Positions 33,729-46,438 are shown, counted from the first letter of the stretch. The stretch is 64,000 bases of DNA from Purpureocillium takamizusanense (GCF_022605165.1 NC_063069.1:4712001-4776000); one strand, 5' to 3'. Numbers and translations: made by a program. The notes: a model not told the origin generated them from the letters alone.

Positions 33729-35331
33729 ATGTCAATCCCAGGGCTAGGGCAAATACCGACGCAGGTAAGTTGCTTCGAGCCCTCGAGGACGCGTCCCAAA
33801 ACATGCAGTTGACAAATTCGTCCGCCCATCAGACCGTCACCTCGTCCACACGCGTCGTCACCCTCAAGCCCGCCTGGGAATGGAAATTCCAGGTGCCTGT
33901 CGGCCGCAGCCTGTCGCTCAAGATCCTCTCCGGTACCGCTGAGAAGGACGGCATCGAGCTCGCCCCGCGAAACGTCTACAACCTCCCCGGAGGGACCGCG
34001 TCCAAGATCCTCACGTGGCACGGCTGCGAGCTCGAGATCGAGGGGGGCTCGGACAATGGAAGCGACTCTGTCGCCGAGTACGCGACACCGGCGGCGAACC
34101 CGGCGAACGCACATGTGAACCTACACGCGCGACTCAGCGAGCTACGCGCCGCCGCTGCGCGCGAGGGGAGGGAGGGCCCCCGCGTGCTCATCACAGGGCA
34201 TCGTGGTACCGGCAAGACGGCCCTCACGCGCACGCTGACGAGCTACGCGACGAGGCAGGGCGAGCAGCCCCTGACGGTCAACACGGACCCGCGCGACGGG
34301 ATGCTTAGTCTGCCGGGGACCCTGAGCGCGGCTGTCTTCGCGACGGTCATGGACCCGGAGGCAAGGGACGGCTGGGGCGGCACGCCGACGAGCGGGCCCA
34401 GCGTTGTGCCCGTCAAATTACCGCTCGTCTACTTTTACGGGCGCGCGGACGTAGAGGAGGAGCCCGACTTTTACAAGGCGCTCGTGGGCAGGCTGGCCGG
34501 CGCAGTCAGCGGGCGGCTGAGCGAGGATCCCGACGTGCGCAGCGCAGGAGTCTTGGTGGATGGGACGGGGTTGAGCGAGGATAATGCCGTCGGCATGGAC
34601 TTGCTGGCCCACGTCGTCGACGAGCTTTCCAGTACGTTGGCCCCGGGCTGTGCCACTGTCCGTTTCATCACCCGAGTCGTAGAGCTAATAGCGGTGCCAG
34701 TCAACATTGTCGTAGTGCTTGGATCGACTCCTCTTCATGCTGAACTGGGCAGGCGTTTTTCGAGCGAGAGAACGAGCTTGGGCGAGCCCATTCAGGTGGT
34801 AGCATTGGACCGCTCGGACGGCGTGGTCGAGCGTGACGAATCCTTCGCCGAGCACATCCGAGAACAAATAATCAAGGAGTATTTCTTTGGCGACGCGAAG
34901 CGTACTCTGAGCCCGCAGATCCAGCAGGTCGATTTCGACAGCCTGATTATTTACAAGGTGGCTGACGGTATGTCTGCCCATTCCCCCTCTTTTGGGAAAC
35001 TGTTTTCCCCATTTTACGTTCGAGGACGCAGAAAGTGGGCTAACGAAGCCGGGACGCCGTAGATTCCGCAGAGGCGCAGGGCCCGGACATGCTCGTGCGG
35101 GAAGAGCCGTCTTCTCTGATGCAGCACTGGACACTGGCGGTGATGCATGCCGCCAACAAGGACCCGGCGGAAACGGTTCGCGCAGCGAGCGTCATGGGCT
35201 TCGTGTATGTGTCCGATGTGGATGAGGAGCGGCGCAAGGTCAAGGTTTTGGCGCCGATTGGAGGCAGATTGGGCGATAGGCCCCTCGTATGGGGTCGGTG
35301 GCCGGAGCCGTACATGAACCTTTTGGGGTAG
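33729..35331 (+). CDS. clp1: mRNA cleavage and polyadenylation factor Clp1 (three exons)
   Basis: Exons 33729-33764, 33809-34967 and 35063-35331 give 487 residues; introns are 44 and 95 bp. The 12-codon first exon reads MSIPGLGQIPTQ, the typical fungal Clp1 start. Then come the N-terminal beta domain (LKPAWEWKFQVP, ILSGTAEKDGIELA, KILTWHGCELEI), the P-loop GHRGTGKTA near 142-150, NTDPRDGMLSLPGTLSA, and a C-terminal domain ending GRLGDRPLVWGRWPEPYMNLLG. Clp1 is a subunit of cleavage factor IA with Pcf11 and joins cleavage to polyadenylation. Human CLP1 is an RNA 5'-kinase; fungal forms bind ATP but are generally inactive kinases. The second join (VAD|DSAEAQGPDM) is somewhat variable in the family, so that acceptor is a little less certain. 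Confidence 0.95.
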
Positions 35332-38171
35332 ATGCGCCTCGTCGTGTCTGCGAATGTAGGTGCTTGTGGATCTAACGGATGTGCATTGGCAATGATGCCC
35401 CTATTATGGATTCGAAAAATATTCCATATTGTAATGGCAATGATAATCAGGTTGTAGGGACAGGGTTATTGACTTTGACCGCTTTGCGAGCCGACCGCAC
35501 CCTTCAGGAGGGAGGTTCTATTCAGCAGATCGTCGGAAGGACAATCGCGAGACCCGGTGGCCATGAGGTATGACATGTCAGAGGCCCCAGATAGGCCATC
35601 ATAGTGCCGCTAGCTTAGGGATGCCTTCAGGACTGTAAAATGGCCGGATAGTGCTACCTCTTTGGCAACAACTGTGATGATGGTGGCGCTGTTGAGGACT
35701 GGCTTTGTAATGTCAGGCAATCACCAGTACCACCGTAACATACTTCGTATGAAAGCTTGCTTCCAGGTAGCAGGAGGCTCGGCACATCATATGGTTGGAC
35801 CTCTCAGGGATATCTCCCCTCCAGTGTACGAAGTACTTTCGCATGTTGGTTCGCCTCAGAGCCTCGAAAAGGCAGGAGGAGCGGTCAAGATACCGGCTCG
35901 GCTGGGCACCGGAGACAGGTTCTCCAGGTGCTCTTGGCGATGACGAGTACACAGGTCTCCCCCCCGCTTGTTTTCACAGCCACGTCTGGCTTTTGCATGA
36001 AGGGCTGCGATCGTCGACACGCGAGCACCTTGATTTTACTCGTGGCCTGCATGGACAACCTGAACTCTGGCAGCACGACCGAGACCGCTCACGGGCCGGC
36101 GGCCCCGCGATAATGGCGCCGGAGGCTGAACACTGCGACTCCGAGAAGCAAGTCTGCGGCCGAGGGCGGCAGTCCGTACCGAAGCTGGAGCCGATGGGCA
36201 CGTAGGCGCGCATGGGGGGAGAGACAAAATCGTGGGACGGTAGCGAGGCAGTGGGACCTGGAGTCTCGCGGCCCCGCCAGCAGCCGCCGCGGACCAGGGC
36301 ATGCCGAGAGTTTATGCTTAATTGGATGTGTTAGCAGTGGGGTTTGCAGCGTAGCATTTTACTAGGTCTGGAGTGGCGCCGCGGGGCCGATCGAGGGGCT
36401 TGGATGGATTTGATATCGGCAGGAGGGAGAAGGCGGAATACTCATGACGCTCCAGCAAAGACACCGGCGTCACCGTTGTGAACCTCGATGAAATAAAACG
36501 GCAATATGGCCGACAACAAGCAAACAGCAAGAGATGCTTCAGGCGCCGTACGTAAGACGTTCTACCGGGTTGGGCGCCACTCGGCACGCCAAGCAAGCGA
36601 GCATCGAGGTGAGGTGAAGATGACGAATGGCGCCACAACGAGGGCAATGCCACAGTGGGCAGGGCAGCAGGTGAGGGAGAGTACGTACCCAGGAGGGCGG
36701 AGTGGGGGCGGCTTCGACTTCCAGTTCGCTGCTTCACCCTCCCCCGCTATATGGGCTTGGCTGGCTGGTCCCTCGGCCTGCTGGAAGAGCAAGCACTTGC
36801 CACGCTGGGATAGAGGCGCAGTAGCTGGGCGAATGGGCGCAAATCCGGTGTTGGTTGGTCCTGGCGCTCGCCGGCCGGACGGTAGGTGTCGTGACACGCG
36901 CACACAGGCGCATGCGCCGTTGTGTCAGGCGAGATGGCTGATTGGGCTGTCAGTGCGATGAGTGCTCCAACGCCGTTGCTGCAGAGGGGCTGCATGCACC
37001 TCGTGAGGAGGGGGAGGGATGGAGCTCGACAGGTCAACTCTGGCACCCGCACTTTGTGTCAAATGTCGGGTTCCAGAAGGTCTCTGGCGTTCGTTTGAAC
37101 TGCGCGAGATGGTCGTCACACTTGGCCACGAGCAGGGACGACGACGACGTACGCCAACACCCTCGGCCGGATAGCCAGCCGCCCGTTCCCTCCGCCGCCG
37201 CCGCCAAAGCGGGCAAGTCGGACTGCCTTTGACTGACGGGAGAAGGAGGATGCGATGATGTATTCGACTCGCATTATCCTTTACACCTAGTCATGGACTA
37301 AGCTGATTGTGGGCGCCGCCCGCGCCCAAGGACACACGAGACAAAGGCGATTGTCCAGATCCCACCCCTACCAGCCAGCCGGGCTACCTCCTCCCCAGCC
37401 GCCACAACGGAGACCAAGCTCCTGCCAGAACCCAATCTCGACGATCCCCTCACGATGCTGTTCTTGGCACTTCTCCTACAGTGGGGTGCCCGCTCTTGGA
37501 AGAGGCAAGGCCAGTGGAAGTGTCCTCTGGCGCCTCCCCCGCAGCAAGGCTGGCCGGCTGCCGCACTAATTATACGTTTACTGTACTTCGCACCTCTCAC
37601 GGCCAAGTACTGCCCTGGTGAGGCCAGGCCCTGAATCTCGGGCTGCAGGCTGCCCGATCCAGGCTGCAAACATGAGATAGGTATCTTGGAAAAGGGGCAG
37701 GATACGGTAGGGGCAGAGGCTGCATGGCCTTGTAGATGCGGCCGCTTGCTGTGCGTGTGAGTGCCCGAGCCCGTGGGGTACACGGTCAAAGGCCCGGTGG
37801 GAAAGAACGTCGCTCCTTCTATCGTTACTTCCGCTTTCCGCTTTACCCGTGGTTAGCCACAGAGCATCGTCGTTTCTTGTCGTTCGCTCCTGCCTTCAAG
37901 TCTTGGCTCGCCCTCAAATACAGCCCGGCCCAGCCTCCTCCCTCTACTCCACCCTCTCTCTTCCTTCCCTCTTCCTCTCACCACCAGGCCTCACTCGCCT
38001 CTCCAGACCCAAACCTTTCCGTTTCTGCAACGCGTTCAGGAGTACCAAGCTACGCTCGGTACCTCGTCTTGCACTTCGTTCCCTCTCGTACTCCAGGTTC
38101 CCGCAAAACATCCCCCCCAGCGTCCTCGCTCGCGTACCAAGCCCGCACGGCGGCTCGCGCATACACGTTCG
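35332..38171. other. Intergenic, ATPase upstream region
   Basis: 2.8 kb with no supported gene. TACGAAGTA-type motifs lie at 35741-35749 (inverted) and 35826-35836. The last 250 bp is a pyrimidine-rich tract (about 37935-37990) typical of strong fungal promoters or leaders. Confidence 0.45.
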
Positions 38172-41100
38172 ATGGGAGAAACTGTCGATTCTAGTACGAA
38201 TGGTGCACAACACGCCAGCTCCTCTGCGAACTCGTCGGCCCTTGGCGGCGCCGGCCAGGACGACCAGCCTCCTATAGCGGAGCCCAAGCCGCCCGACATA
38301 GTATACAGCACCGTAGATGAAAAGTCATTCGCAGCTCCAGCCATAGCAAGGCCGGCCTGCTCGCACACCTTCTCGGCGCAGGACATCGCCGACCGCCTCG
38401 GCACTGACGCCGAACATGGTCTGAGTCCCGACGAGGCCGCCGCCCGGCTTGCCTGGGACGGCCCGAACGCCATTGCAGGGGCCAAGGGGCCTTCCCTCTG
38501 GGAGCTCTTTGTCCAGCAGGTCGCCAATGCCCTGACCGTTGTTCTCATCGCCGTCGCCGGCCTTTCGTTTGCAATTAGCGACTACATCGAGGCCGGCGTC
38601 GTCGTCTTTGTCATCGTTTTGAACATTGTTGTTGGGTAAGTCGGCCACTGGGTTCTGACAGCAGCAGCGCAGCATCAACTAACAACCTGCCAACAGACTT
38701 TGGCAAGACTTCAAGGCAGAACAGACTATCCAGTCGCTCTACGCGCTCTCCACGCCAAATTGCAAGGTCGTACGTGGAGGTCGCGACGAGACCATCAAGG
38801 CCGAGACACTTGTCAAAGGCGATCTCGTCTCGCTGGTGACTGGCGATGTTATCCCCGCCGACCTGCGCCTCGTACAGGGCATCAACATCTCTACCGACGA
38901 GTCTCATTTAACGGGCGAATCCGTGGCCATCAGCAAGAAGCCCGATGCCGTTTTCACGGATCCCGACATGCCTGTGGGTGACCGCGTCAATCTCGCCTTC
39001 TCCGGCAGTTCTGTTACTCGCGGTCGCGCCACCGGCATCGTCATCGCAACTGGAATGGAGACCGAGGTCGGCCAAATCGCAGAGATGCTGCGCAAGAAGA
39101 AAAAAGAGAAGGACGGTAACAACCCCGCGTTCAAAGCGTTGTATAGCGTCTACCAGACTCTTCGTAACTTGCTTGGTTTGGAGGGCACTCCTCTGCAGGT
39201 CACGCTTAGCAAGTTTGCCCTGCTTCTCTTCGGGCTCGCCGTGCTGTTGGCCGTCGTCGTCTTCAGTGTCAGCCTTTGGCACATTACCGACGATATTCTT
39301 TTGTATGGAATATGCGTTGGTGTTGCCGTGATCCCCGAGTCGCTGCTGGCCGTCTTGACGGTTACCATGGCCGTTGCCACCAGAGCCATGGTTAAGGGGC
39401 ATGTCATAGTGCGACAGATGCCCTCCCTCGAGGCCGTCGGCGGTGTCACCAACATCTGCTCGGACAAGACGGGAACACTCACCCAAGGGCGAATGATTAC
39501 ACGCAAGGTGTGGCTGCGAGACGACCTGACCGGTTCCGTCAAGGACACCAGCGACCCCTACGACCCGGGCAGCGGCACCGTTTCCTGGTCCGGACCCCTC
39601 GCCGATAGCATTCTCGACGCGTTTCTCACTACTTTGACGCTGTGCAACAACGCAGCGGTCACGGATGGCAAAAAAGAGCCCGAGACAGACTCTAGCAGTG
39701 TCACAACGGCCATGGAGCCCGCGGTTTGGAAGGCAATCGGCGAGCCCACCGAGATTGCCCTCAAAGTGTTCGCCATGCGGTATGGCCGATATAAGACGTC
39801 CACTGACAGCCTGATCGCGGAACACCCTTTCGACTCTTCTTGCAAGCTCATGAGTGTCGTATACGGAAGCCCCCTTGACATTGAGCGCAAGGTACACACC
39901 AAGGGTGCTGTCGAGGTCATGCTTCCGAGGCTCGATGAGAGCAGTGCACTAAAGAAGAGGATACACGACAAAGCCGAGGAACTCGCCTCCCACGGGTTGC
40001 GCGTGCTCTGCATAGCCGACAAGCTGATGCAGGGAACTCCCGCGGACTTTGAGGACAGAGCCAAAGTCGAGTCTAACCTGCGCTTTCTCGGCCTGGCTGG
40101 TCTTTACGATCCGCCACGTCCCGAGACTGCTGGAGCCGTGCGTCAATGTCGAGAAGCGGGGGTCACCGTTCATATGGTGACTGGAGATCACATCAAGACG
40201 GCCACGGCCATAGCATACGAAGTGGGCATCTTGTCGAAGCATGCTCCCCTCGCACTAAATACAGTCATGTCCGCGTCCGACTTTGGCGCGTTGACCGACG
40301 AGGAAATTGATGCCATGGACGCGCTCCCGATCGTCATCGCGCGATGCAGTCCCTTGACAAAAGTTAGGGTTATCCAAGCACTACATCGTCGTGGTGCATT
40401 TTGTATCATGACAGGCGACGGAGTCAATGACTCGCCAGCGCTTAAGCAGGCAGATGTCGGCATCGCCATGGGAGACCGCGGCAGTGACGTCGCCAAGGAG
40501 GCGTCGGACATGGTGCTGACAGACGACAACTTCGCCTCAATCGTGACAGGCATCAAGGAGGGTCGGCGGCTTGCCGACAATATCCAGAAAGTATGACTGC
40601 CTCTCCTCACATTTGGGGAGCGTCACTAACAGCTAATAGTTCCTGTTACACCTGCTCACGTCCAACTTGGCCCAGGTCATATTACTTCTTATTGGTCTCG
40701 CATTCAAGGATGACGAAGGTGTGCCTGTGTTTCCCTTATCTCCGCTGGAGATCCTATGGGCCAACCTCGTCACGTCGTCCCCACTTGCGCTTGGTCTTGG
40801 TCTCGAGGAAGCTCAGCTGGATATCCTCCAGCGACAGCCTCGACCACTCAAGTTTGGCGTGTTCACCCTAGAGTTGGTGCGCGACCAGCTCGTGTACGGA
40901 ACTTTTATGGGGTCATTGTGCCTTGCAGCCTTCATGCTCGTTGCCTACGCGGCTTCGGGCTATGGATTCCACCCCCTTCCACATGGCTGCAATGACGGCA
41001 CAGCAGTTGGAGTCTGCTCTGATGTGTACCGCGCTCGCGCTACCACGTTTGCGACGCTGAGTTTTCTTCTCCTGATCACTGCATGGGAAGTAAAGCACTT

Positions 41101-41407
41101 TCGACGAAGCCTCTTTGCTATGGACGAGCGGTGGTCGGGGCCCTTTTCGATATTCAAAACTGTCTACCACAACCGCGTCCTGTTCTGGGCCGTTGCTGGT
41201 GGGTTTGTTCTCACGTTCCCCTTGGTATACATTCCTGGTTTGAACACAATTGTGTTCAAGCACCAGGGCCTGTCCTGGGAATGGGGCGTGGTGTTTGGCT
41301 GCGTTGTGGTTTACGTCGCCCTTATTGAGGGTTGGAAGGCGGTCAAGAGGAGCATGCGGTTGGGCGAGGACTGGCGCTGGGCAAGGAAGGGTGCGGACAA
41401 CGTCTAG
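38172..41407 (+). CDS. P-type cation-transporting ATPase, ENA/type II-like (three exons)
   Basis: Exons 38172-38635, 38697-40590 and 40640-41407 (introns 61 and 49 bp) encode 1041 residues. It has a cation-ATPase N-terminal domain (HTFSAQDIADRLGTD), the actuator loop with LTGES near 226, TM4 IPESLLAVLTVTMAV, the phosphorylation site CSDKTGTLTQG with Asp near 411, the nucleotide-binding domain, and hinge motif TGDGVNDSPALKQADVG near 726. The C-terminal part has about six membrane helices. Similarity is greatest to ENA (type IID) pumps, which export Na+ or K+ at alkaline pH or high salt, but the TM4 motif is PESL, with a glutamate where yeast Ena1 has serine (PSSL). Ion specificity is therefore open: Na+/K+ or Ca2+. 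Probably plasma membrane. Confidence 0.93.
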
Positions 41408-44400
41408 TTGCTGACCTGCCAGTTCAAGCCTCAGTGGGCAATGGCAGGGGAGTGCGGAGGAGAAGACTATCGTGAAGCATACAGGTTGCTAGGTGGTGGA
41501 GTGGATGCGGGGACAGGTTTTAGGATATTGGATCTTACAGTAACAATGTCTAGCTAGCATGCGTACTATTAGTATCCTCGAGCAAATGAATTTTCCTGTC
41601 CATCAATCCTCCGGCCCCGCTCCTTGCCTGGTGCATGAACTGCTTCTGGGTATTGTCACTGACGAGATGGCATTTACCTTCGGCGTGATACGGTGGATCA
41701 GTCGAGAAGGACAGAGAGCTTGGGGCAGAACCCGTTCCTCTATCGTGTATCAAGTATGATGCCAGATTGCACTGACCGTTCCTGCTACTACACCCTCGAA
41801 GCGAGTGATTTGAGCATTCTCGACTTAGTCGATGTGCAGCCCAGTTGACGTGTGGCGTTAGCATAGGCAGCTCTGTTCTGGCACTTGACACTTGATACGT
41901 CGCCATTCCCACCGACGGCCTCGTCGCAGTTCCAAGAGCGATATCAACGCCGGCACCTCGAAGCCATGTGCGATGCGTCCCGTCATCAACGTCCGGTGAC
42001 TATATGCGGGTTAACGTGTCCTCACTGCTCAGGAGCAACTTCCATCCCCCGCGCCTTGATTCGCCCGTCGCGGGTGGGTGGGCATGGTTGCTTGAGAACC
42101 TTGATGTCCCGGTTGCTGCTCGTCGCCTCCACCACCACCACCCACATCCATCATCACCCGGTCCCCCTCCCTCCCTCCTCGGGGCGCGGGCAAAACACGA
42201 CCAACCTTGATGGGCTCACGCACACACGCACGCACGAGTCACGACTCAGCGGGCGGACGGGCGGGCGGGCGGATGGGCCCTGCCAGCCTCGCGATGTGCC
42301 GTTGAGACACCCACAGCGGCGACGCATCCGTACACCCCCTCTTGCCCGGACCCAGGTTTTTCGGTCTGCTCGTTATTTCTTCTGGCTCGCAGGCTCGTGA
42401 CTGAGAAAGTGATGGTGGTGCTGGTGCTGCGGCTGCCTCTGGTGGACCGTAATGGTGGTGGTGGTACTGACGTATGCAAAAGGATATAAGGCTCGCGTTG
42501 TGCCCGCCTCCTCGCTCGAGTCTCGAAATCTTTCTCCTCTTCTTTTCTTTTGTTTGATTTCCTGGGCCGTCCTGCCCAGTGAATTGGCCGACCGGTCCAC
42601 CTCGATGTCGATTCTCGATGCCGGCAGCCCATCCTGGGCTCCCCTCGCCTGTCGTCGTTACTCCCTGCTTCACTGCCCTTCACGCACTGGTTTCGTCCGT
42701 GGGATCAGTGTTTGGCTCAGTCAGCCATCGCGACTCGAATACAGGACGTCGCTCGAGTGACGGAGAGGGGAGCAGCTCGACGAGTTGATCGAACGATTTC
42801 AAACGAACGGTTTGCGTTGCTTTGGGTGCTTTGCTTTAGCTTCTGTGTTCGGGGCAGGTTCCTTCCACGATTGCGTTTCCGTCGGTTGCTCAGGATGACG
42901 CTGGCCCCTCTTGAAGCCGTGCCGCCGATACGGTCCGTCAGGCATGCTCACCGTCCAGCCTTGGCGATCAGCCGGGCGCCCGGGACGTCACAAACAGGCA
43001 AGTCCATCCTCGGTCTGTGTTCCTTGGTCGTTCCCCTCTTTCTTTGTTTCTTTCTTTCTCTCTCCTTCCCCTCTCGCCCAGTCTCCGTCCATGCGCGAGC
43101 CAACAGCTGCACCACCTCCCTCCGTCGTCTCTGTCATACCGACCCTCGGGTTGTCGGTTCCGGCGGCGGAAAGACGCAATATTGGTTTCCCGTCCTCTCA
43201 GCCGATTCTCTTCCCGTGGCCATGAGCCGGTGTTGGCCGAACCAAGATCATCCCTTCTGGCGTGCTGTCCGTGCTGTCCGCCAAACTTCGTATGCGGCCA
43301 AGGGCCACGCGTCGTTCACCTTGCCGCCTATCCGCGGCATTTGGCCGAGCAACCTCCCAGCCTCACCTGAGCTGCCCTGCCTGGGGGGCGTGTCAGGGGG
43401 CTTTGACGAAAGAACGAACAGCAGATTTGCCTTCCTCGGGTATTCATGCCTCAGTTGCGGTCTTGTTCTGGCTCTCCTCGTCCATTCCCTTAGGTCATAC
43501 ATTGTCGAAGCGATAGCTTTCCCCTCGTCTGCGAATCCTTTTCCGGACCATGCATGCACCTGCGTTGGCCCCGACGCCCGGTCACTTGCTTCGTGGCTTG
43601 GTGTTACGACGCTCAGCTCGGTCCAGGCCTGGCTGCCATCAGTGATGGCGGAAGCCGCGAAGTGAAGTGCTTCATGTTGCCACGGCGTTTGCTGGCGAGG
43701 TCTCCTCTCTGCAGCCCGTTAGCTCGGGGGTTATCAGACGAACGTACAATATTCTCGAGCGGTGCTTGGCCTTGACTGGGCATCCAAAGCCGGCCTTTGC
43801 TCGCCCAGACACGTCTCAAACCCACTTTCATGCGTCGTGTCGGCGGCAAACATCGCCATGTCTGCCTGTCTTCTCATGGCTGGCCGGAGCCCCAGCAAGA
43901 TGCGTCACGCCAGGCAGATGCCTTGTCTCCCGAATTTCAACACGTCTTGAGTCTTGGCATTGTTGGTTCCATCCTATTTTTCTTCAAGCAACGTGCACCT
44001 CTCATATGGTCTTATTCCACACTGGGTGTTGCCCCGTTGGTCCAAGTGCCACTCCTCGTCGGGTGCAACATCCTTTCTGGGATTTGACTTTTGACCCTGA
44101 CTGGCTAGTGACAACGATCCCGCGCGGCTACCCTTAGCTGTTCCACATATGAAGTCATATGCGTGACCTGAAGGCAGCCGTCCCTCTCTCAAGTACCCAA
44201 ACACCTCCGTCGTGTGGCCCAAGGGTACCGGGACCACGGGTCGTCACTGTATCTTGGCCAAGAAGATACATGTCATCAACGTCAACTTGGTCCGCCTTGA
44301 AGCCAAGACGGATACGATATGACCCATCGCTATGTGACGTCGGCGCCACACCGTATCTCCACGACGTTGAGCGTTTAGTCATGCTTGCTTTTGTAGTGGT

Positions 44401-44926
44401 CGTGAATCGCACGCGCCTGATGCTCCTCCGCGCGTCCGAACTCGGCAAGCCGAGGCGCGGGACGCGCTGGTCCCCACGAGGGATCCTCGCTCCCCAATCA
44501 CACCGTATCCATCACCCTACCTTTGAGGGGGCGCAAGATGGAACACCGATGAGCGGGGGAGGCTTTCCTGTGAGGCTGGCGACAGTCGAAGAATCAAGGG
44601 GCGGTGGTTGGCTGGAGCGAAAGTAGGCTGCAGCGTTGGTGCGGCGCGCGAGCTGCAGCTGGGCATCATCAGATGTGTCTGTACAGCGTCCGGTGTGAAT
44701 GGCCCGATATGCAGCATGTAAATCAGGTGGAATGGGGAGTGGATGGAGAGGAGAGACTGGAGGAGGGGAGCTTTTGCTGCGGACGGGCACAAGTATAAGA
44801 AGGGCTGCATGTGCCGCATCAGGACTGGATTTCTTTCTCCTCCCGACAACCACAACAAGAATCAGTACCAGCTCTCATATAAAGCATATCAGAAGTTTCC
44901 TCTTCCAACCACTCTCTTACATCAAG
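41408..44926. other. Long intergenic region before the metallothionein gene
   Basis: 3.5 kb with several long CT-rich tracts (for example 43025-43085) and a plus-strand frame open from 42712 to 43665. That frame starts at TTG, has no motif and looks like translated pyrimidine-rich non-coding DNA. A non-coding transcript is possible but not shown. The last 150 bp contains the metallothionein promoter. Confidence 0.45.
44794..44800 (+). promoter_or_regulatory. TATA box of the metallothionein gene
   Basis: TATAAGA lies 127-133 bp before the metallothionein ATG. A second candidate, ATATAAAG, is at 44877-44884 but is close to the ATG. Between them is a C/A-rich probable 5' leader. A strong TATA box is usual for inducible, highly expressed fungal metallothionein genes. 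Confidence 0.45.
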
Positions 44927-45265
44927 ATGTCTCCCTGGTAAGCAGGCACCTGAAGCTTCAACGCGTCACGCCCCCGCCCGTCGACTCGTCTTGCACGCGG
45001 CCGACGGGCCGAGCAAACCAAGTCGTGCCATGATCAGAGGAGAACATTCGTGCTGACAGCCCGGCAGCGAATGCTCCAAGTGCTCTTGCTCCGGCAACTG
45101 CAACAGCTGCTCTTGCACCAGCTGCGGAGTGAGTAACCTACCTACCTACCTGCCTGCCTAGCTACCTACCAACCTTGCGCCCCTACCCCGAGCAAAAGGA
45201 CCAGAAACCCCCCCATGTCGCCACCGGAATCCTTCTTGCTGACAGGGGAATGCACACAGCACTAA
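44927..45265 (+). CDS. Copper-type metallothionein, 25 residues, three exons
   Basis: Exons 44927-44937 (11 nt), 45068-45128 (61 nt) and 45260-45265 (6 nt) are separated by introns of 130 and 131 bp. The peptide starts MSPCECSKCSC and has eight cysteines at 4, 6, 9, 11, 15, 18, 20 and 23, mainly C-x-C pairs and two C-x-x-C pairs, with no aromatic residue. This matches the 25-residue, 7-Cys Neurospora copper metallothionein in size and style. Such proteins bind Cu(I) in the cytosol. Both introns begin GTAAGC or GTGAGT and carry a TGCTGAC branch-like site before the acceptor. The last exon would encode only His and the stop. If intron 2 is retained, the frame instead runs ten more codons to a stop at 45159-45161; the N-terminal 24 residues do not change. 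Confidence 0.8.
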
Positions 45266-45583
45266 ATCGCGATGCCGCCACCTGACCCGACGCCGACCCG
45301 ATACACACCGGCAGCCAGCAAGGTCCTGACGGCAGCTCTTGACTGAGCCTGCCCGCCGGGCGGACCGCCTGCTGGTGCCTCCCGAGGCGCTCGGAAAGGG
45401 AAATCATTGTGTGCGTGCGTTTCAGATCGGAACAACAACAAACAAGGCCATGGGAGAAATATATGTGGTTGCTGGGTAGATGACGCTATACTACACAGTA
45501 GCGATATAGTCAACTTGGAATATATATTCCTCTCGTGCCACACTTTGGAGATGCTCTTTTCCTTTCGCCGTCCGTGATCTTGC

Positions 45584-45599
45584 AAAAAAAAAAAAAAAA
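45584..45599. repeat. A16 homopolymer tract
   Basis: Sixteen consecutive A residues, plus strand, about 320 bp after the metallothionein stop codon. Confidence 0.85.
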
Positions 45600-46437
45600 G
45601 GGATACTGTAGGTCATTTCTCTTTGGGATTGATATCTGCTCTTCTTGCTTGCCCGTCCGTGAACGAGAGGGAGACTGGACCGAAGGGGGCGGGGAAACGA
45701 TGTTGCACATAGACTTCTTGTGCAACGCGGGCACACACCGAGCCATCTAACAGCGACGAGTGCCAGGCGCGGCGGTACGCTCATCCTTCCATCCACCTTG
45801 CATCCTCCTGTGCTGTTATAGGACGGGGGAAGCATGACACGACCGGACCGGCGAGGCCAAGAAGGCCCCCCCTCCATACACCAGACCACACCAACTTGAT
45901 GCAGGTGGTCTGGTGGTGGGAAGGGGATGGCACGGGGGGCGGCACGGGGACAAGCGCGAGTGGCTCTTCGGCGGCCAGGTCAGCAGGGACGTAGTCCGTA
46001 GATGTTGTGCTTTGGCCGCCGATAGGTCTGAACGGGTGGTGCTGTGCACCCAACTGGAGTTGGGGGGTTTTTATCAGATGTACATACATACATACTCGTA
46101 TGGCACACAAACACACGCACACCACACACTCGTCGCTGCACGCCAAGGGGGAGGGGGAGGGGAAGCTGGCGCTGGTTGGTGGTTGAGGGGGGAGGGAACC
46201 TTGAAAGGGGGGAGGAGGAGGCGGCGGAGGGTCGCTCGCTCGCAGGCTGCCTGCAGGACAGGACAGGAGACATTCTTCTGGGTGGTCCCGGCAGAAGTTT
46301 TTGCCAACGCATCAGCATCGAAAGCGGAGAGAGGTGGCGCGATGATGGGCGCCGAAGGGGGCGGATATACGGAGGGGGAAAGACCGCACGCGCGTCGGAG
46401 TGCAATGTCGTTGCATATACTACTACCACTGCTACTA

Positions 46438-46438
46438 C

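Noticed and set aside
42712..43665. Plus-strand open frame of 317 codons
   Set aside because: It starts at TTG, has no conserved motif, and translates mostly CT-rich tracts. I kept it only as a question about a non-coding transcript.
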